A stretch of DNA of 64,000 nucleotides. It comes from Lachnoclostridium sp. An118 (lineage in GTDB: Bacteria; Bacillota; Clostridia; Lachnospirales; Lachnospiraceae). The stretch lies in assembly GCF_002160985.1 (NCBI RefSeq), contig NZ_NFLQ01000001.1, forward strand, positions 62,001 to 126,000, written 5' to 3'. The notes beneath the pieces are model-generated. The model did not search any database. It was not told the DNA's origin and saw nothing but the letters and a program-made list of their open reading frames with translations. Position 1 is the stretch's first letter; every line of letters begins with the position of its first letter. Position numbers and translations under genes: made by a program. Positions 7,910 to 16,278 of the stretch are shown in pieces.

Positions 7910-9700
7910 ATGGAATTTACAGGCGTTTACCACAAAACTTCAGAGCAGATGAGCTATCCTTTAAATGAAGACGAGCTGGTGGTCAACTTAAAGACCGGCT
8001 ACGACGTGAAACGGGTGTTCATCCACCACGGTGACCCCTTCGAGGCGGGTATCCTTGGCGGGAAAGAGAAGTGGACCGGGAAGAGGGAGGAGATCGTCTA
8101 CAAAAAGAGGCTCCGCCATCAGATCTGGTGGACCACCACCCTGGTTCCGCCGTATAAGAGATGCAAATATTACTTTGAACTGCACACGGACAGAGAAGTC
8201 TGGTACTACTGCGAGGACGGTTTCCTGACCCAGGAGCAGATGGATATGGAGGGAAGGATGATCCAGTGCTTTACCGTGCCCTGGATGAACCCGGCGGATG
8301 TAAACCGGACCCCCGACTGGGTCAACGACACGGTCTGGTACCAGATCTTCCCGGACCGCTTCTGCAGGGGAGTTTCAGAAGCAGAAGGAGCTGAGCGGGA
8401 CAGCGATGCCTCAGGAGGAGAGATCGTTCCCTGGCGGAAGGGGCCTGTCACCAACGAGGAGCGCTTCGGGGGAAACCTGGAGGGGATCCGGCAGAAGCTT
8501 CCCTACCTGGCAGACTTAGGTGTCACCGGGATCTACCTCAACCCCATCATGGAGGCGGAGTCCAACCACAAGTATGACACCACGGACTACACGAGGATCG
8601 ATCCTCATTTCGGAGACGGGGAGACCTTTGCCAGACTGGTGAAGGAGGCCCACGCCCTGGGGATCCGGGTCATGGTGGACGCGGTGTTCAACCACTGCGG
8701 GCGTCACTTCGGCCCCTGGCAGGACGTGCTGAAAAACGGGAAGGACTCCCCGTATGCGGACTGGTTCATGATCCACCAGTGGCCCCTGCCGGACAAGCAG
8801 GAGGACACAAGGGACGGCAGATTTTATTCCTTTGCCTTTGCGGACTGGATGCCAAAGCTCAACACGAACAATGACCAGGTCATCGACTATTTCTGCCAGG
8901 TGTGCCAGGGATGGATCCGGGACTTTGACATAGACGGCATCCGCTTCGATGTGGGAAATGAAGTGTCCCACCGTTTCCTGAAAAAGATGCGGGAGCATCT
9001 GAAAGGGTGCAGGGAGGATCTCTACCTCCTGGGAGAAATCTGGCATGACGCCAGCCAGTGGCTCATGGGGGACGAGTACGACTCGGTCATGAACTACCCT
9101 CTTATGAGCGGCATCCATGATTTTTTCCTGGACAAGAGCATGAAGAAAGAGGAGTTCGAGTACATGATCAACCGCTGCTACACCATGTACATGCAGCAGA
9201 ACAACAACGTCATGTTCAACCTTCTGGACTCCCACGACACGGAGCGGCTTATGAACCGGTTCCATGACCTGGATATCTTTTACCAGCAGCTTGCGGTTCT
9301 CTTTACTATGCCGGGAAGCCCCTGCATCTATTACGGGACGGAGATCGCCATGGAGGGCGGCCACGACCCGGACTGCCGGCGGTGCATGCCCTGGGATGAG
9401 CTGGAGGAGAAGGAGAACCAGGAGAAGATCGGCCTTGTCCGCTCCCTCATCAGGATGCGGAAGGACGAGGAGGCCTGCAGGAGCCTTTATTTCCATTTCC
9501 CCGGTGAGTATGAAAATGACCGCTGTGTGGAGTACATCAAGCTGGACGGGCGCCGGAATGAGATCGAGGTGCTTCTGAACTGCTCCAAGGAAGACATGAA
9601 CGTGCGGGAAGAGGGGGAGATCCTCTTCTCCAGAAAATATGCGGACGGGGTCCTTGGGAAGAACGGCACCCTGATCCGCCGGAAGAAGATTAAACAGTAG
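7910..9700 (+). CDS. GH13 neopullulanase/cyclomaltodextrinase-like alpha-glucosidase
   Basis: This 596-residue protein has an N-terminal beta domain of the neopullulanase type (residues about 1-125, with VKRVFIHHGDPFEAG), then the GH13 barrel beginning WVNDTVWYQIFPDRFCRG. Catalytic residues are visible: Asp in DGIRFDVGNEVSH (about 346), Glu in LLGEIWHDA (about 376) and Asp in NLLDSHDTER (about 442). There is no signal peptide, so it acts in the cytosol on imported maltodextrins, cyclodextrins or pullulan pieces. It lies in the glgP-malQ operon. Exact substrate cannot be fixed by eye; maltogenic amylase is the main alternative name. Confidence 0.9.
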   Translation: MEFTGVYHKTSEQMSYPLNEDELVVNLKTGYDVKRVFIHHGDPFEAGILGGKEKWTGKREEIVYKKRLRHQIWWTTTLVPPYKRCKYYFELHTDREVWYYCEDGFLTQEQMDMEGRMIQCFTVPWMNPADVNRTPDWVNDTVWYQIFPDRFCRGVSEAEGAERDSDASGGEIVPWRKGPVTNEERFGGNLEGIRQKLPYLADLGVTGIYLNPIMEAESNHKYDTTDYTRIDPHFGDGETFARLVKEAHALGIRVMVDAVFNHCGRHFGPWQDVLKNGKDSPYADWFMIHQWPLPDKQEDTRDGRFYSFAFADWMPKLNTNNDQVIDYFCQVCQGWIRDFDIDGIRFDVGNEVSHRFLKKMREHLKGCREDLYLLGEIWHDASQWLMGDEYDSVMNYPLMSGIHDFFLDKSMKKEEFEYMINRCYTMYMQQNNNVMFNLLDSHDTERLMNRFHDLDIFYQQLAVLFTMPGSPCIYYGTEIAMEGGHDPDCRRCMPWDELEEKENQEKIGLVRSLIRMRKDEEACRSLYFHFPGEYENDRCVEYIKLDGRRNEIEVLLNCSKEDMNVREEGEILFSRKYADGVLGKNGTLIRRKKIKQ

Positions 9701-9711
9701 AAAAGCAGAAA

Positions 9712-9744
9712 ATATAGGCAGGCTTTTATACGTCCTGCCTGTAT
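9712..9744 (+). other. Intergenic hairpin between two GH13 genes
   Basis: ATATAGGCAGG (9712-9722) pairs with CCTGCCTGTAT (9734-9744) with one mismatch. There is no T-run after it, so it is more likely an mRNA-processing or stability element than a terminator. Confidence 0.45.
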
Positions 9745-9776
9745 CTGCGTACAGAGTGGAAAGGAGATGAACATTT

Positions 9777-11435
9777 ATGAGTGAAAGGACGACAGAAAGA
9801 AAATGGTGGCAGCAGGCGGTGGTCTATCAGATCTATCCCCGCAGCTTCCAGGACAGCAACGGCGACGGCATCGGAGACATCCCGGGTATCATCAGCCGGC
9901 TGGACTACTTGAGGGAGCTTGGCATTGACGCTATCTGGCTCTCGCCCGTGTGCAGGTCTCCCCAGGATGACAACGGCTACGACATATCCGATTACCAGGA
10001 CATAGACCCCATGTTCGGCAGCCTCGCCGACATGGAGGAGCTTATTGCGGAGGCAGAGAAGAGAGGGATCCGCATCATCATGGACCTGGTGCTGAACCAC
10101 ACCTCCGACGAGCACCGCTGGTTCCAGGAGGCGAAGAAGAGCAAAGACAATCCGTACCATGACTACTATGTGTGGAGGGACGGCGTGGAAGGGGAGCTTC
10201 CCAATGACATGGAGGCAGCTTTCGGGGGCCCTGCCTGGGAGTGGGTTCCGGAGCTTGAGCAGTATTATTTCCACCAGTTTTCCGTGAAACAGCCGGATCT
10301 GAACTGGGAGAACGAGAAAGTCCGCCGGGAGATCTACGACATGATCCTGTGGTGGATGGACAAGGGCGTGGGCGGCTTCCGCCTGGATGTCATTGACCAG
10401 ATCGCCAAGGAGCCGGACCTGGGTATTACCGCCAACGGCCCCAGGCTCCACGAGTTTATCCGGGAGATGAGCCGGGAGACTTTCCAGAAAGGGGATCTCA
10501 TCACCGTGGGAGAAGCCTGGGGAGCAGACCCGGAGCGGGCAAAGCTCTACAGCAATCCGGATGGCAGCGAGTTCTCCATGGTATTTCAGTTCGAGCATAT
10601 CGGCCTGGACCAGCAGGAGGGAAAGACCAAGTGGGACCTGGCTGCCCTGAGCGTGGTAAAGCTGAAAAAGACATTGGCAAAATGGCAGGAGGAGCTCTGC
10701 GGAAAGGGCTGGAACAGCCTGTTCTGGAACAACCATGACCTTCCAAGGATCGTCTCCAGGTGGGGGAACGATAAGGAGTACCGGGTGCAGTCGGCAAAGA
10801 TGCTGGCCATGATCCTCCACGGCATGCAGGGAACGCCCTACATCTACCAGGGGGAAGAGCTGGGCATGACCAATGTGCGCTTCCCGGACATCAGTCATTA
10901 CAGGGACATCGAGACGCTGCACCTCTATGAGGAGAGGCTGGAAGCAGGCTACGATGAGGCGGATGTGATGACCTCCATCTACGCCAAGAGCCGTGACAAT
11001 GCCCGCACTCCCATGCAGTGGGACGGCAGCGCCAATGCCGGATTCACAGCAGGCGAGCCCTGGATCGAGGTGAACGAAAACTACAGGCAGATCAACGCAG
11101 AGGCGGAGATGGCGGATCCGGATTCCGTGTTCCGCTTCTATCAGAAGCTGATCGCCCTGCGCAAGGAGTATCCGGTGATCGTGGACGGGAAATTTACGCT
11201 TCTCTTCCCGGAGGATGAAAAGGTCTTCGCCTACACAAGAAGTAATGGAGATTCGCAGCTCCTTGTCCTTGCCAACTTCTCAGGGACAGAAGTCAGCTGC
11301 CCCTTGCCGGAGATGTGGGCAGAAGGGCAGGTGCTGGCCTGCAATTATGAGAAGGAGAGCGGCGCCGGCGAAGAGGCGTGGAAGAGCGGGCATCTTCGCC
11401 CGTATGAGGCTGTGATGGTGCTCTGCCAAAAATAA
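9777..11435 (+). CDS. GH13 oligo-1,6-glucosidase / alpha-glucosidase
   Basis: The 552-residue protein is a standard GH13_31-type enzyme: WWQQAVVYQIYPRSFQDSNG at the N-terminus, region II GGFRLDVIDQIAKEPD (nucleophile Asp about 204), region III ITVGEAWGAD (Glu about 245) and region IV FWNNHDLPRIVSRWG (Asp about 321). It would cleave glucose from the non-reducing ends of isomaltose, panose or short maltodextrins in the cytosol. No signal peptide is seen. It is the last gene of the glucan group; I see no clear terminator behind it before the toxin promoter at 11454. Trehalose-6-phosphate hydrolase is a less likely relative. Confidence 0.92.
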   Translation: MSERTTERKWWQQAVVYQIYPRSFQDSNGDGIGDIPGIISRLDYLRELGIDAIWLSPVCRSPQDDNGYDISDYQDIDPMFGSLADMEELIAEAEKRGIRIIMDLVLNHTSDEHRWFQEAKKSKDNPYHDYYVWRDGVEGELPNDMEAAFGGPAWEWVPELEQYYFHQFSVKQPDLNWENEKVRREIYDMILWWMDKGVGGFRLDVIDQIAKEPDLGITANGPRLHEFIREMSRETFQKGDLITVGEAWGADPERAKLYSNPDGSEFSMVFQFEHIGLDQQEGKTKWDLAALSVVKLKKTLAKWQEELCGKGWNSLFWNNHDLPRIVSRWGNDKEYRVQSAKMLAMILHGMQGTPYIYQGEELGMTNVRFPDISHYRDIETLHLYEERLEAGYDEADVMTSIYAKSRDNARTPMQWDGSANAGFTAGEPWIEVNENYRQINAEAEMADPDSVFRFYQKLIALRKEYPVIVDGKFTLLFPEDEKVFAYTRSNGDSQLLVLANFSGTEVSCPLPEMWAEGQVLACNYEKESGAGEEAWKSGHLRPYEAVMVLCQK

Positions 11436-11453
11436 GAAGCGACATAAAAAAGC

Positions 11454-11482
11454 TTGCGTTTCACATAAATCTGTTCTATAAT
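11454..11482 (+). promoter_or_regulatory. Promoter upstream of the ToxN-like gene
   Basis: TTGCGT (11454-11459), 17 bases, and TATAAT (11477-11482). Transcription would start near 11489, leaving about 180 bases before the toxin ATG. Confidence 0.7.
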
Positions 11483-11488
11483 ATCTGT

Positions 11489-11583
11489 AATCGAGAGGGT
11501 GTATCTCAGCCCCAAGTGAGAAAGTTAGAGACATCCGCCTTTTCTGGCGGGCAGGACACAGAGGAGGCAGCCAGTCTGCCTCC
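11489..11583 (+). ncRNA. Candidate type III antitoxin RNA leader (unproven)
   Basis: Type III antitoxins are small structured RNAs encoded just upstream of the toxin. Here the leader can pair GGGTGT (11497-11502) with ACATCC (11531-11536) around an inner CTCA/TGAG hairpin, a unit of about 40 bases. It is followed by CCGCC/GGCGG (11535-11550) and by a stronger hairpin GGAGGCAG/CTGCCTCC (11563-11583) that could limit read-through into the toxin. The tandem repeats usual for ToxI/AbiQ antitoxins are not visible, so this is a positional and structural guess. Confidence 0.35.
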
Positions 11584-11671
11584 GGTGTTATCTGATTATC
11601 CATGAAGATCTTCAAAATTTCCAAAGTGATGAGTTTTACAGTCTGAAAGAGCGCTCTGGTAAGGAGGCAGA

Positions 11672-12397
11672 ATGAGCCATATCAAATTTTACCACATTAC
11701 AGAAGCGTATGTGGAATATCTGCGTCCCTGCGCGCCCCATCTGTTTTACAACAGGCAGGAGGAGGGAAGGCGCAGGAGAAAGTATATAGGGATCGTGCTG
11801 CATATCCATCATATGGATTATTTTGCACCCCTCTCTTCCTTTAAGGAGAAACATGCCGCCATGAGAGAAAGCCTGGATCTTATCAAGGTGAAGAATTATG
11901 CGGTCATCAATCTGAACAATATGTTTCCTGTACCGGAAGGACAGTACGAGTATGTGGACATTGCCCGGGAGGAGGATGACAAATACAGGGATCTGCTGCG
12001 GGCAGAATACAGATATATCAAGAAAATGGAGGATAAGATCCGCCGCAGCGCTTCCCTCCTGTATAGAAAGAAAGTGGAGGGGAAGAAGTGCGCGGTGACA
12101 GAAAGATGCATTGATTTCCGAAAGCTGGAGGAGCTGTGCCGCCGGTACCGGCCCGGCCTCAGTACAGAGAAGACCAGCCAGGACGGTATGAGCCCGGCGT
12201 CAGTCCGGGAGGACAACTGCCCTCCGGTACACGGCAAAAGAAACAACGGCTGTGATCAGCTCTGTTGCCCAGAAGGCGTGCCATACGCCGGAAGGGCCCA
12301 TCAGCCGGCTCAGAATGAAAGCAGCCGGAAGGATGACCACAATGTAGCGGCAAAGGGAGATGATGAGGGAGGGGAACCCCTTTCCTATACCCTCTAA
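11672..12397 (+). CDS. ToxN/AbiQ family type III toxin, C-terminally extended
   Basis: Residues about 1-165 match the ToxN/AbiQ endoribonuclease family (PF13958): KFYHITEAYVEYL at the start, KYIGIVLHI, the conserved YFAPLSSFKEKH block, VINLNNMFPVPEG, and CIDFRKLEELCRRY near the usual end. Family members act as RNA-cleaving toxins held inactive by a structured RNA and often give phage resistance. A normal ToxN is about 170 residues; this frame runs on to 241, the last about 75 residues being encoded antisense to the 3' end of the MATE gene and looking non-native. The start follows AAGGAGG (11661-11667) and a promoter at 11454-11482. Toxin family is quite certain; whether it is active or paired with a working antitoxin is not. 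Confidence 0.85.
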   Translation: MSHIKFYHITEAYVEYLRPCAPHLFYNRQEEGRRRRKYIGIVLHIHHMDYFAPLSSFKEKHAAMRESLDLIKVKNYAVINLNNMFPVPEGQYEYVDIAREEDDKYRDLLRAEYRYIKKMEDKIRRSASLLYRKKVEGKKCAVTERCIDFRKLEELCRRYRPGLSTEKTSQDGMSPASVREDNCPPVHGKRNNGCDQLCCPEGVPYAGRAHQPAQNESSRKDDHNVAAKGDDEGGEPLSYTL

Positions 12398-13534
12398 AGC
12401 TCCCGAGGATGTAACAGATACAGAGGAGACGATGAATCCGGAGCTGATGATGCGCAGCGCTTCGGCTCCTGCCTGCACGGTGTCCGGATTTTCTGTGAAA
12501 AGCCCGATCAGCAGGTGGGGGACTGTCAGGCAGATTAAAGTGCCTGCCACCATGATAACTGCGCACATGATCAGGGTGACCCGGTAGATTTTCTGAACTC
12601 TTGCCCTCTCTCCGGCGCCGTAGTTGTAGCCGATGACGGGACGCATTCCCTGGACAATGCCGCTGGCCGGCAGATAGAGGAAGGTCTGCAGCTTGTAGTA
12701 GACGCCCAGGATGACGATGTAACTCTGAGACCAGGCTGCCAGGATGGTGTTGAGCGCAGATATCATAACAGACGGGAGGGCCAGGTTCAGGGCGGCGGGG
12801 ATGCCCACAGAGTAGAGTTTTGCATCCATCTGCCTGTCAGCGGACAGATGGCGGCGGCTGATCCTTACCGGGATGGGGACTTTTCTGTAGACAGTCAGGT
12901 AGACAGCCAGTGTCAGCACCTGCCCCGCGCCGGTGGCGATGGCGGCCCCTTCTATGCCCAGCTCCGGGAAGGGCCCCAGGCCAAAGATCAGAACAGGGTC
13001 CAGGATGATGTTGGCGACACACCCGGAGAGCATGCTCAGCATGGTCAGTTTCATCCGCCCTACAGCCTGAAATATTTTCTCGAAGGCAAGCCCGACAGAG
13101 ATGACCACAGAAAAGGAGAAGGCGATTACGCTGTAGCGCACGCCCAGGTCTATGACCCTCTGGTCAGAGGTGAACATGCCCAGGAACCAGCGGATAGCTC
13201 CGATGCAGGCAAGGGACAGGATGAGGCCGTGGATGGCGGAAAGCACGAGACCGTGGGTGGCGGCAGTGCCGGCCCGGTCCCTGTTTCCGGCTCCCAGGTG
13301 GAAGGAGATCTGGGCGTTGATGCCCACGCCAAAGCCGATGGCCACTGCGTTGATCAGGTTCTGCAGGGGATAGACCAGTGACAGGGCAGTCATGGCGTCC
13401 TCGCTGATCTGGGCCACAAAAAAGCTGTCTACAATGTTGTAGAGGGAGTTGACCAGCATGGAGATGACCATGGGGAGCGCCATGGACGTGATGAGGGGCA
13501 GGATGGGCTTCTCTTTCATAAATGTCTCGTTCAT
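12200..13534 (-). CDS. MATE family multidrug/Na+ efflux transporter
   Basis: The 444-residue membrane protein has about 12 hydrophobic segments and the MATE features ITSMALPMVISMLVNSLYNI followed by DSFFVAQISEDAM, and the second-half counterpart GIVQGMRPVIGYNYGAGE. It would export cationic drugs or metabolites in exchange for Na+ or H+. I prefer the ATG at 13534 (MNETFMKEK) because AAAGGA lies a proper distance before it; an ATG nine bases earlier is possible. The frame is open further upstream through a leader containing a terminator-like hairpin. Its 3' end overlaps the extended toxin gene by 198 bases in convergent orientation. Confidence 0.9.
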   Translation of the reverse strand: MNETFMKEKPILPLITSMALPMVISMLVNSLYNIVDSFFVAQISEDAMTALSLVYPLQNLINAVAIGFGVGINAQISFHLGAGNRDRAGTAATHGLVLSAIHGLILSLACIGAIRWFLGMFTSDQRVIDLGVRYSVIAFSFSVVISVGLAFEKIFQAVGRMKLTMLSMLSGCVANIILDPVLIFGLGPFPELGIEGAAIATGAGQVLTLAVYLTVYRKVPIPVRISRRHLSADRQMDAKLYSVGIPAALNLALPSVMISALNTILAAWSQSYIVILGVYYKLQTFLYLPASGIVQGMRPVIGYNYGAGERARVQKIYRVTLIMCAVIMVAGTLICLTVPHLLIGLFTENPDTVQAGAEALRIISSGFIVSSVSVTSSGALEGIGKGFPSLIISLCRYIVVILPAAFILSRLMGPSGVWHAFWATELITAVVSFAVYRRAVVLPD

Positions 13535-13621
13535 ATTTTTCATTCCTTTCTGCTGACTTTTGTATTTCAGTCTGATATGAGGCGCACCAAAGTGCGTCCC
13601 TTCTGTAAGCCCGGCGACAGT

Positions 13622-13658
13622 AAAAAAGCCACACATCTGCCGGCGGCAGGTGTGTGGC
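13622..13658 (-). terminator. Terminator-like hairpin in the MATE leader (candidate attenuator)
   Basis: On the minus strand a stem of about 14 bp (GCCACACACCTGCC with GGCAGATGTGTGGC, loop GCC) is followed by six T. It lies between the promoter at 13720-13748 and the MATE start. Upstream TGTGG near 13690 could pair with CCACA of the stem and act as antiterminator. Confidence 0.65.
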
Positions 13659-13719
13659 GAAAAGTGGCTGTGCCAGAAAAATCCACATCAGAATTTTAGC
13701 GGTATGTTTTTGCTATATA

Positions 13720-13748
13720 AATGTAGCACAGGAGGGGAGCTGTGTCAA
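13720..13748 (-). promoter_or_regulatory. Promoter of the MATE gene
   Basis: On the minus strand a perfect TTGACA (13743-13748), 17 bases and TACATT (13720-13725). It gives a leader of about 180 bases that contains the hairpin above. Confidence 0.7.
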
Positions 13749-13833
13749 TTCTTTAGAAAATCTTTCGTTTCTTAGCACATGCTCCTTAAGAAATTGTGGG
13801 TATCCTAAATATATACAAAGGAGGATGTGTTCT

Positions 13834-14343
13834 ATGGATATCCAGACGCTTACAAACTATTTTCTCGAATATGGCGCATTTTTCATATTTGTGATCGTTC
13901 TTCTGGAGTACCTGAACCTGCCGGGATTTCCGGCTGGTGTGATCATGCCCCTGGCGGGGATATGGGCCTCCCAGGGTGAGATAAGCTTTCCCATGGTGAT
14001 GATCCTGTCCGTGGCGGCGGGGCTGACGGGAAGCTGGGCACTCTACCTTCTGGGGAGGACAGGAGGCACCCGGCTTCTGGGATGGTATTTCAGAAAATTT
14101 CCAAAGCAGAGGCCCGTCATAGAAGAAAAGATCCGGTTCCTGCGGGAAAAGGGGTGCGTGGGCGTCTTTGTCAGCAAGCTGCTGCCCATGGTGCGGACGC
14201 TCATCTCCATCCCGGCGGGGATGGTGAAAATGAATTTTGTGAAATATACGGTGAGCTCTGCCCTTGGTATCTTTCTGTGGAACCTCCTCTTTGTGGGGGC
14301 AGGATACTTCTTTGGGGAGGCTGCCATCCGTATATTCAGCTAG
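13834..14343 (+). CDS. DedA/VTT family membrane protein
   Basis: The 169-residue protein has four to five hydrophobic segments and the DedA features LEYLNLPGFPAGVIMPLAG near residues 24-42, LYLLGRTGGTRLL about 71-83, and GVFVSKLLPMVRTLISIPAG, in which the conserved arginine region of the SNARE-associated (VTT) domain is seen. DedA proteins move or scramble phospholipids and support membrane potential. The start is set by AAAGGAGG at 13817-13824. A glycosyltransferase gene follows after 15 bases, then an acyltransferase-like gene, which points to membrane-lipid work. Confidence 0.88.
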   Translation: MDIQTLTNYFLEYGAFFIFVIVLLEYLNLPGFPAGVIMPLAGIWASQGEISFPMVMILSVAAGLTGSWALYLLGRTGGTRLLGWYFRKFPKQRPVIEEKIRFLREKGCVGVFVSKLLPMVRTLISIPAGMVKMNFVKYTVSSALGIFLWNLLFVGAGYFFGEAAIRIFS

Positions 14344-14358
14344 AGGAGGCAATGAGAC

Positions 14359-15666
14359 ATGAAGATCGCGATGCTGACAAACAATTACAGGCCTTTTGTG
14401 GGAGGCGTTCCCGTCTCTGTGGAAAGACAGGCGAAAGCGCTGCGGGCCCTGGGGCACGAGGTGACGGTGTTTGCTCCGGACTATGGGGACGGGAAAAATG
14501 GGGATCAGGACCCTGAAGAAGCCTATGTGGTCCGGTGCAGCTGCTTTAAAAGAAAGATGAGCAACGGCATGGTCTACCCCAGGGTGGCGGACCGGCAAGT
14601 GAGAGAGGCCTTTGAGAGGGAGGTCTTTGACTGTGTCCACGTCCATCAGCCTGTCTTTGCAGGAAATACCGCTCTCTGGCTGAGAAAGAAGTACCATATA
14701 CCGGTGGTCTATACCTGGCACACAAAGTACCAGGACTATCTGCACTATTTTCCCTTGTTTAGGGAGGAAGAAAAGGCGGGGCCAATAAGGCGCCTGCTGA
14801 TCCGGGCGGGGAGGGACCTTATCCTTCCGGCCTACATGCGGTGGTTCACAGGGAAATGCGACCTGGTGCTGGCGCCCTCCAAGGGGATGAAAAGGCAGAT
14901 CCTGGAGATGGGTGTGAGGACCCCTGTGGAAATGCTCCCCACCGGACTTGAGGAAAGTTTTTTCGAGACAGATGAGAGAAGGGCAGAAGAGATCCGAAAG
15001 GAGTATCTGCAAGACAGAAAATATCTGTTCTGCACCGTGTCCCGCCTGGAGAGAGAAAAGAACATCCCGTTTCTCCTGGAGGGAGTGCGCAGGCTGAAGG
15101 AGGAGGACATGGATCCCTTCCGCCTCCTGGTCATCGGGGAGGGAACCCAGAGGGAGCATCTGGAGGAGCTGTCCCGGGAGCTGGGTCTGGAGGACACGGT
15201 CATTTTTACCGGAAATATCCCCAACCGGGAGCTGAAGTACTACCTGGCCGCCAGCGACCTGTTCCTCTTTGCCTCCAGGTCGGAGACCCAGGGCATCGTG
15301 ATCCAGGAGGCGCTGGCGCAGGGCTGCCCGGTGGTGGCTGTGAGGGCAACCGGGGTGGAAGACGCAGTGGAGGATGGAAGGAACGGCTATCTGGCGCCGG
15401 AGGATGTGGACGCCTGGTGCCTGAAGGTGTGGAAGGCTCTGGAGGGGCCGGCGGTGCAGGAGATGAGGACCCGTGCCCGGGCCAGCGTCCGGGGCTGCCG
15501 GAGTGTCCTTCTGGCCATGCAGGCGGAGCAGATGTACAGAGGATGCCTGGAGAAGAGGCAGAAGGAGGTGGCAGGCTATGTGGGCGGACACAGGTCGGGA
15601 CATGTGGCGGAGCGCGGGGAAGAGTGTGCTGCAGTCTCTTTTTCTCGGCTATTTAAGAGTACTTAG
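14359..15666 (+). CDS. GT4 family glycosyltransferase, probably lipid-directed
   Basis: The 435-residue protein has the GT-B fold signatures: N-terminal MKIAMLTNNYRPFVGGVPVS and HVHQPVFAGNTALWL, and a C-terminal nucleotide-sugar half with LFCTVSRLEREKNIPFLLEG, FTGNIPNRELKYYLAASDLF and the E-x7-E region ETQGIVIQEALAQGCPVVA. It resembles diacylglycerol glucosyltransferases of Gram-positive bacteria, so the acceptor may be diacylglycerol (inference). It overlaps the next gene by 89 bases. DedA before and DUF374 after suggest a glycolipid or phospholipid remodelling operon. Confidence 0.88.
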   Translation: MKIAMLTNNYRPFVGGVPVSVERQAKALRALGHEVTVFAPDYGDGKNGDQDPEEAYVVRCSCFKRKMSNGMVYPRVADRQVREAFEREVFDCVHVHQPVFAGNTALWLRKKYHIPVVYTWHTKYQDYLHYFPLFREEEKAGPIRRLLIRAGRDLILPAYMRWFTGKCDLVLAPSKGMKRQILEMGVRTPVEMLPTGLEESFFETDERRAEEIRKEYLQDRKYLFCTVSRLEREKNIPFLLEGVRRLKEEDMDPFRLLVIGEGTQREHLEELSRELGLEDTVIFTGNIPNRELKYYLAASDLFLFASRSETQGIVIQEALAQGCPVVAVRATGVEDAVEDGRNGYLAPEDVDAWCLKVWKALEGPAVQEMRTRARASVRGCRSVLLAMQAEQMYRGCLEKRQKEVAGYVGGHRSGHVAERGEECAAVSFSRLFKST

Positions 15667-16231
15667 AAGGACTCTGCGGGTGGAGTGGGCGGAAGACGAT
15701 GTCAGTCCAGGCCGCCAGGTCTTCGGTTTCTGGCACGAGGACAGCTTCTGCATGAACCTGGTGCTGGAGCAGCTGGCCGGGAGGACGAGACCGGTCCACG
15801 TCATCGTCACGGCAGACACAAGGGGAGACTACATTGAGAGGATGGTGGAGAGCTGCGGCGGCCATGCCCTGCGGGTGGCCGACGGGCGGGCCTCCTTTGG
15901 AAAGCTCAGGGAGATACTGGAGGAGTTCCGGGGGAGGGACGCTTCCCTGGCTGTGGCTCTGGACGGCCCCCTGGGGCCCCGGCATGAGCCGAAAAGGCTG
16001 GCCTTTTATTTTGCGGAGCTTTTGGGGGTGGAGTTTACGGGCTTTACCCTCAGCTACTCCGCCTGCCTCCGTCTCTGGAGGCGGTGGGACAGATATGCCA
16101 TCCCTCTGCCCTTCTCAAAGGTGACTGTGCGGGCCCACAGCTACGGCAGTGTCACCAGGAGGAGCATACCTGTCCTCCCCGCGGAGACGCAGAGGGGAAA
16201 ACCCGGCCTTTTTGTCCGGAAAAAGACGTAG
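15578..16231 (+). CDS. DUF374 / lysophospholipid acyltransferase-like protein
   Basis: The 217-residue protein contains the DUF374 pattern: GFWHEDSFCMNLVLE with a His-acidic pair near residue 50, FGKLREILEEFRGRDASLAV, and the conserved ALDGPLGPRHEPKRLAFYFA. Relatives are distant members of the LPLAT acyltransferase superfamily. The ATG at 15578 is preceded by AAGGAGG (15562-15568), though it starts 89 bases inside the glycosyltransferase gene. The response regulator starts 47 bases downstream. Substrate is unknown; acyl transfer to a lipid is inferred from family and neighbours. Confidence 0.75.
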   Translation: MWADTGRDMWRSAGKSVLQSLFLGYLRVLRRTLRVEWAEDDVSPGRQVFGFWHEDSFCMNLVLEQLAGRTRPVHVIVTADTRGDYIERMVESCGGHALRVADGRASFGKLREILEEFRGRDASLAVALDGPLGPRHEPKRLAFYFAELLGVEFTGFTLSYSACLRLWRRWDRYAIPLPFSKVTVRAHSYGSVTRRSIPVLPAETQRGKPGLFVRKKT

Positions 16232-16278
16232 TATACTTGGAGGAGAAAGACAAAAGAGAAAGACAGCAGGAGGAAATT

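Noticed and set aside
11489-11671. Classic ToxI-type tandem repeat array
   Set aside because: I looked for repeats of 30-45 bases; only weak similarity between 11510-11530 and 11621-11640 is visible, which is not enough.
13786-15603. Open frame of 605 codons on the minus strand
   Set aside because: It is antisense to the DedA and glycosyltransferase genes, has odd composition rich in His, Pro and Arg, and no ribosome-binding site or family motif.
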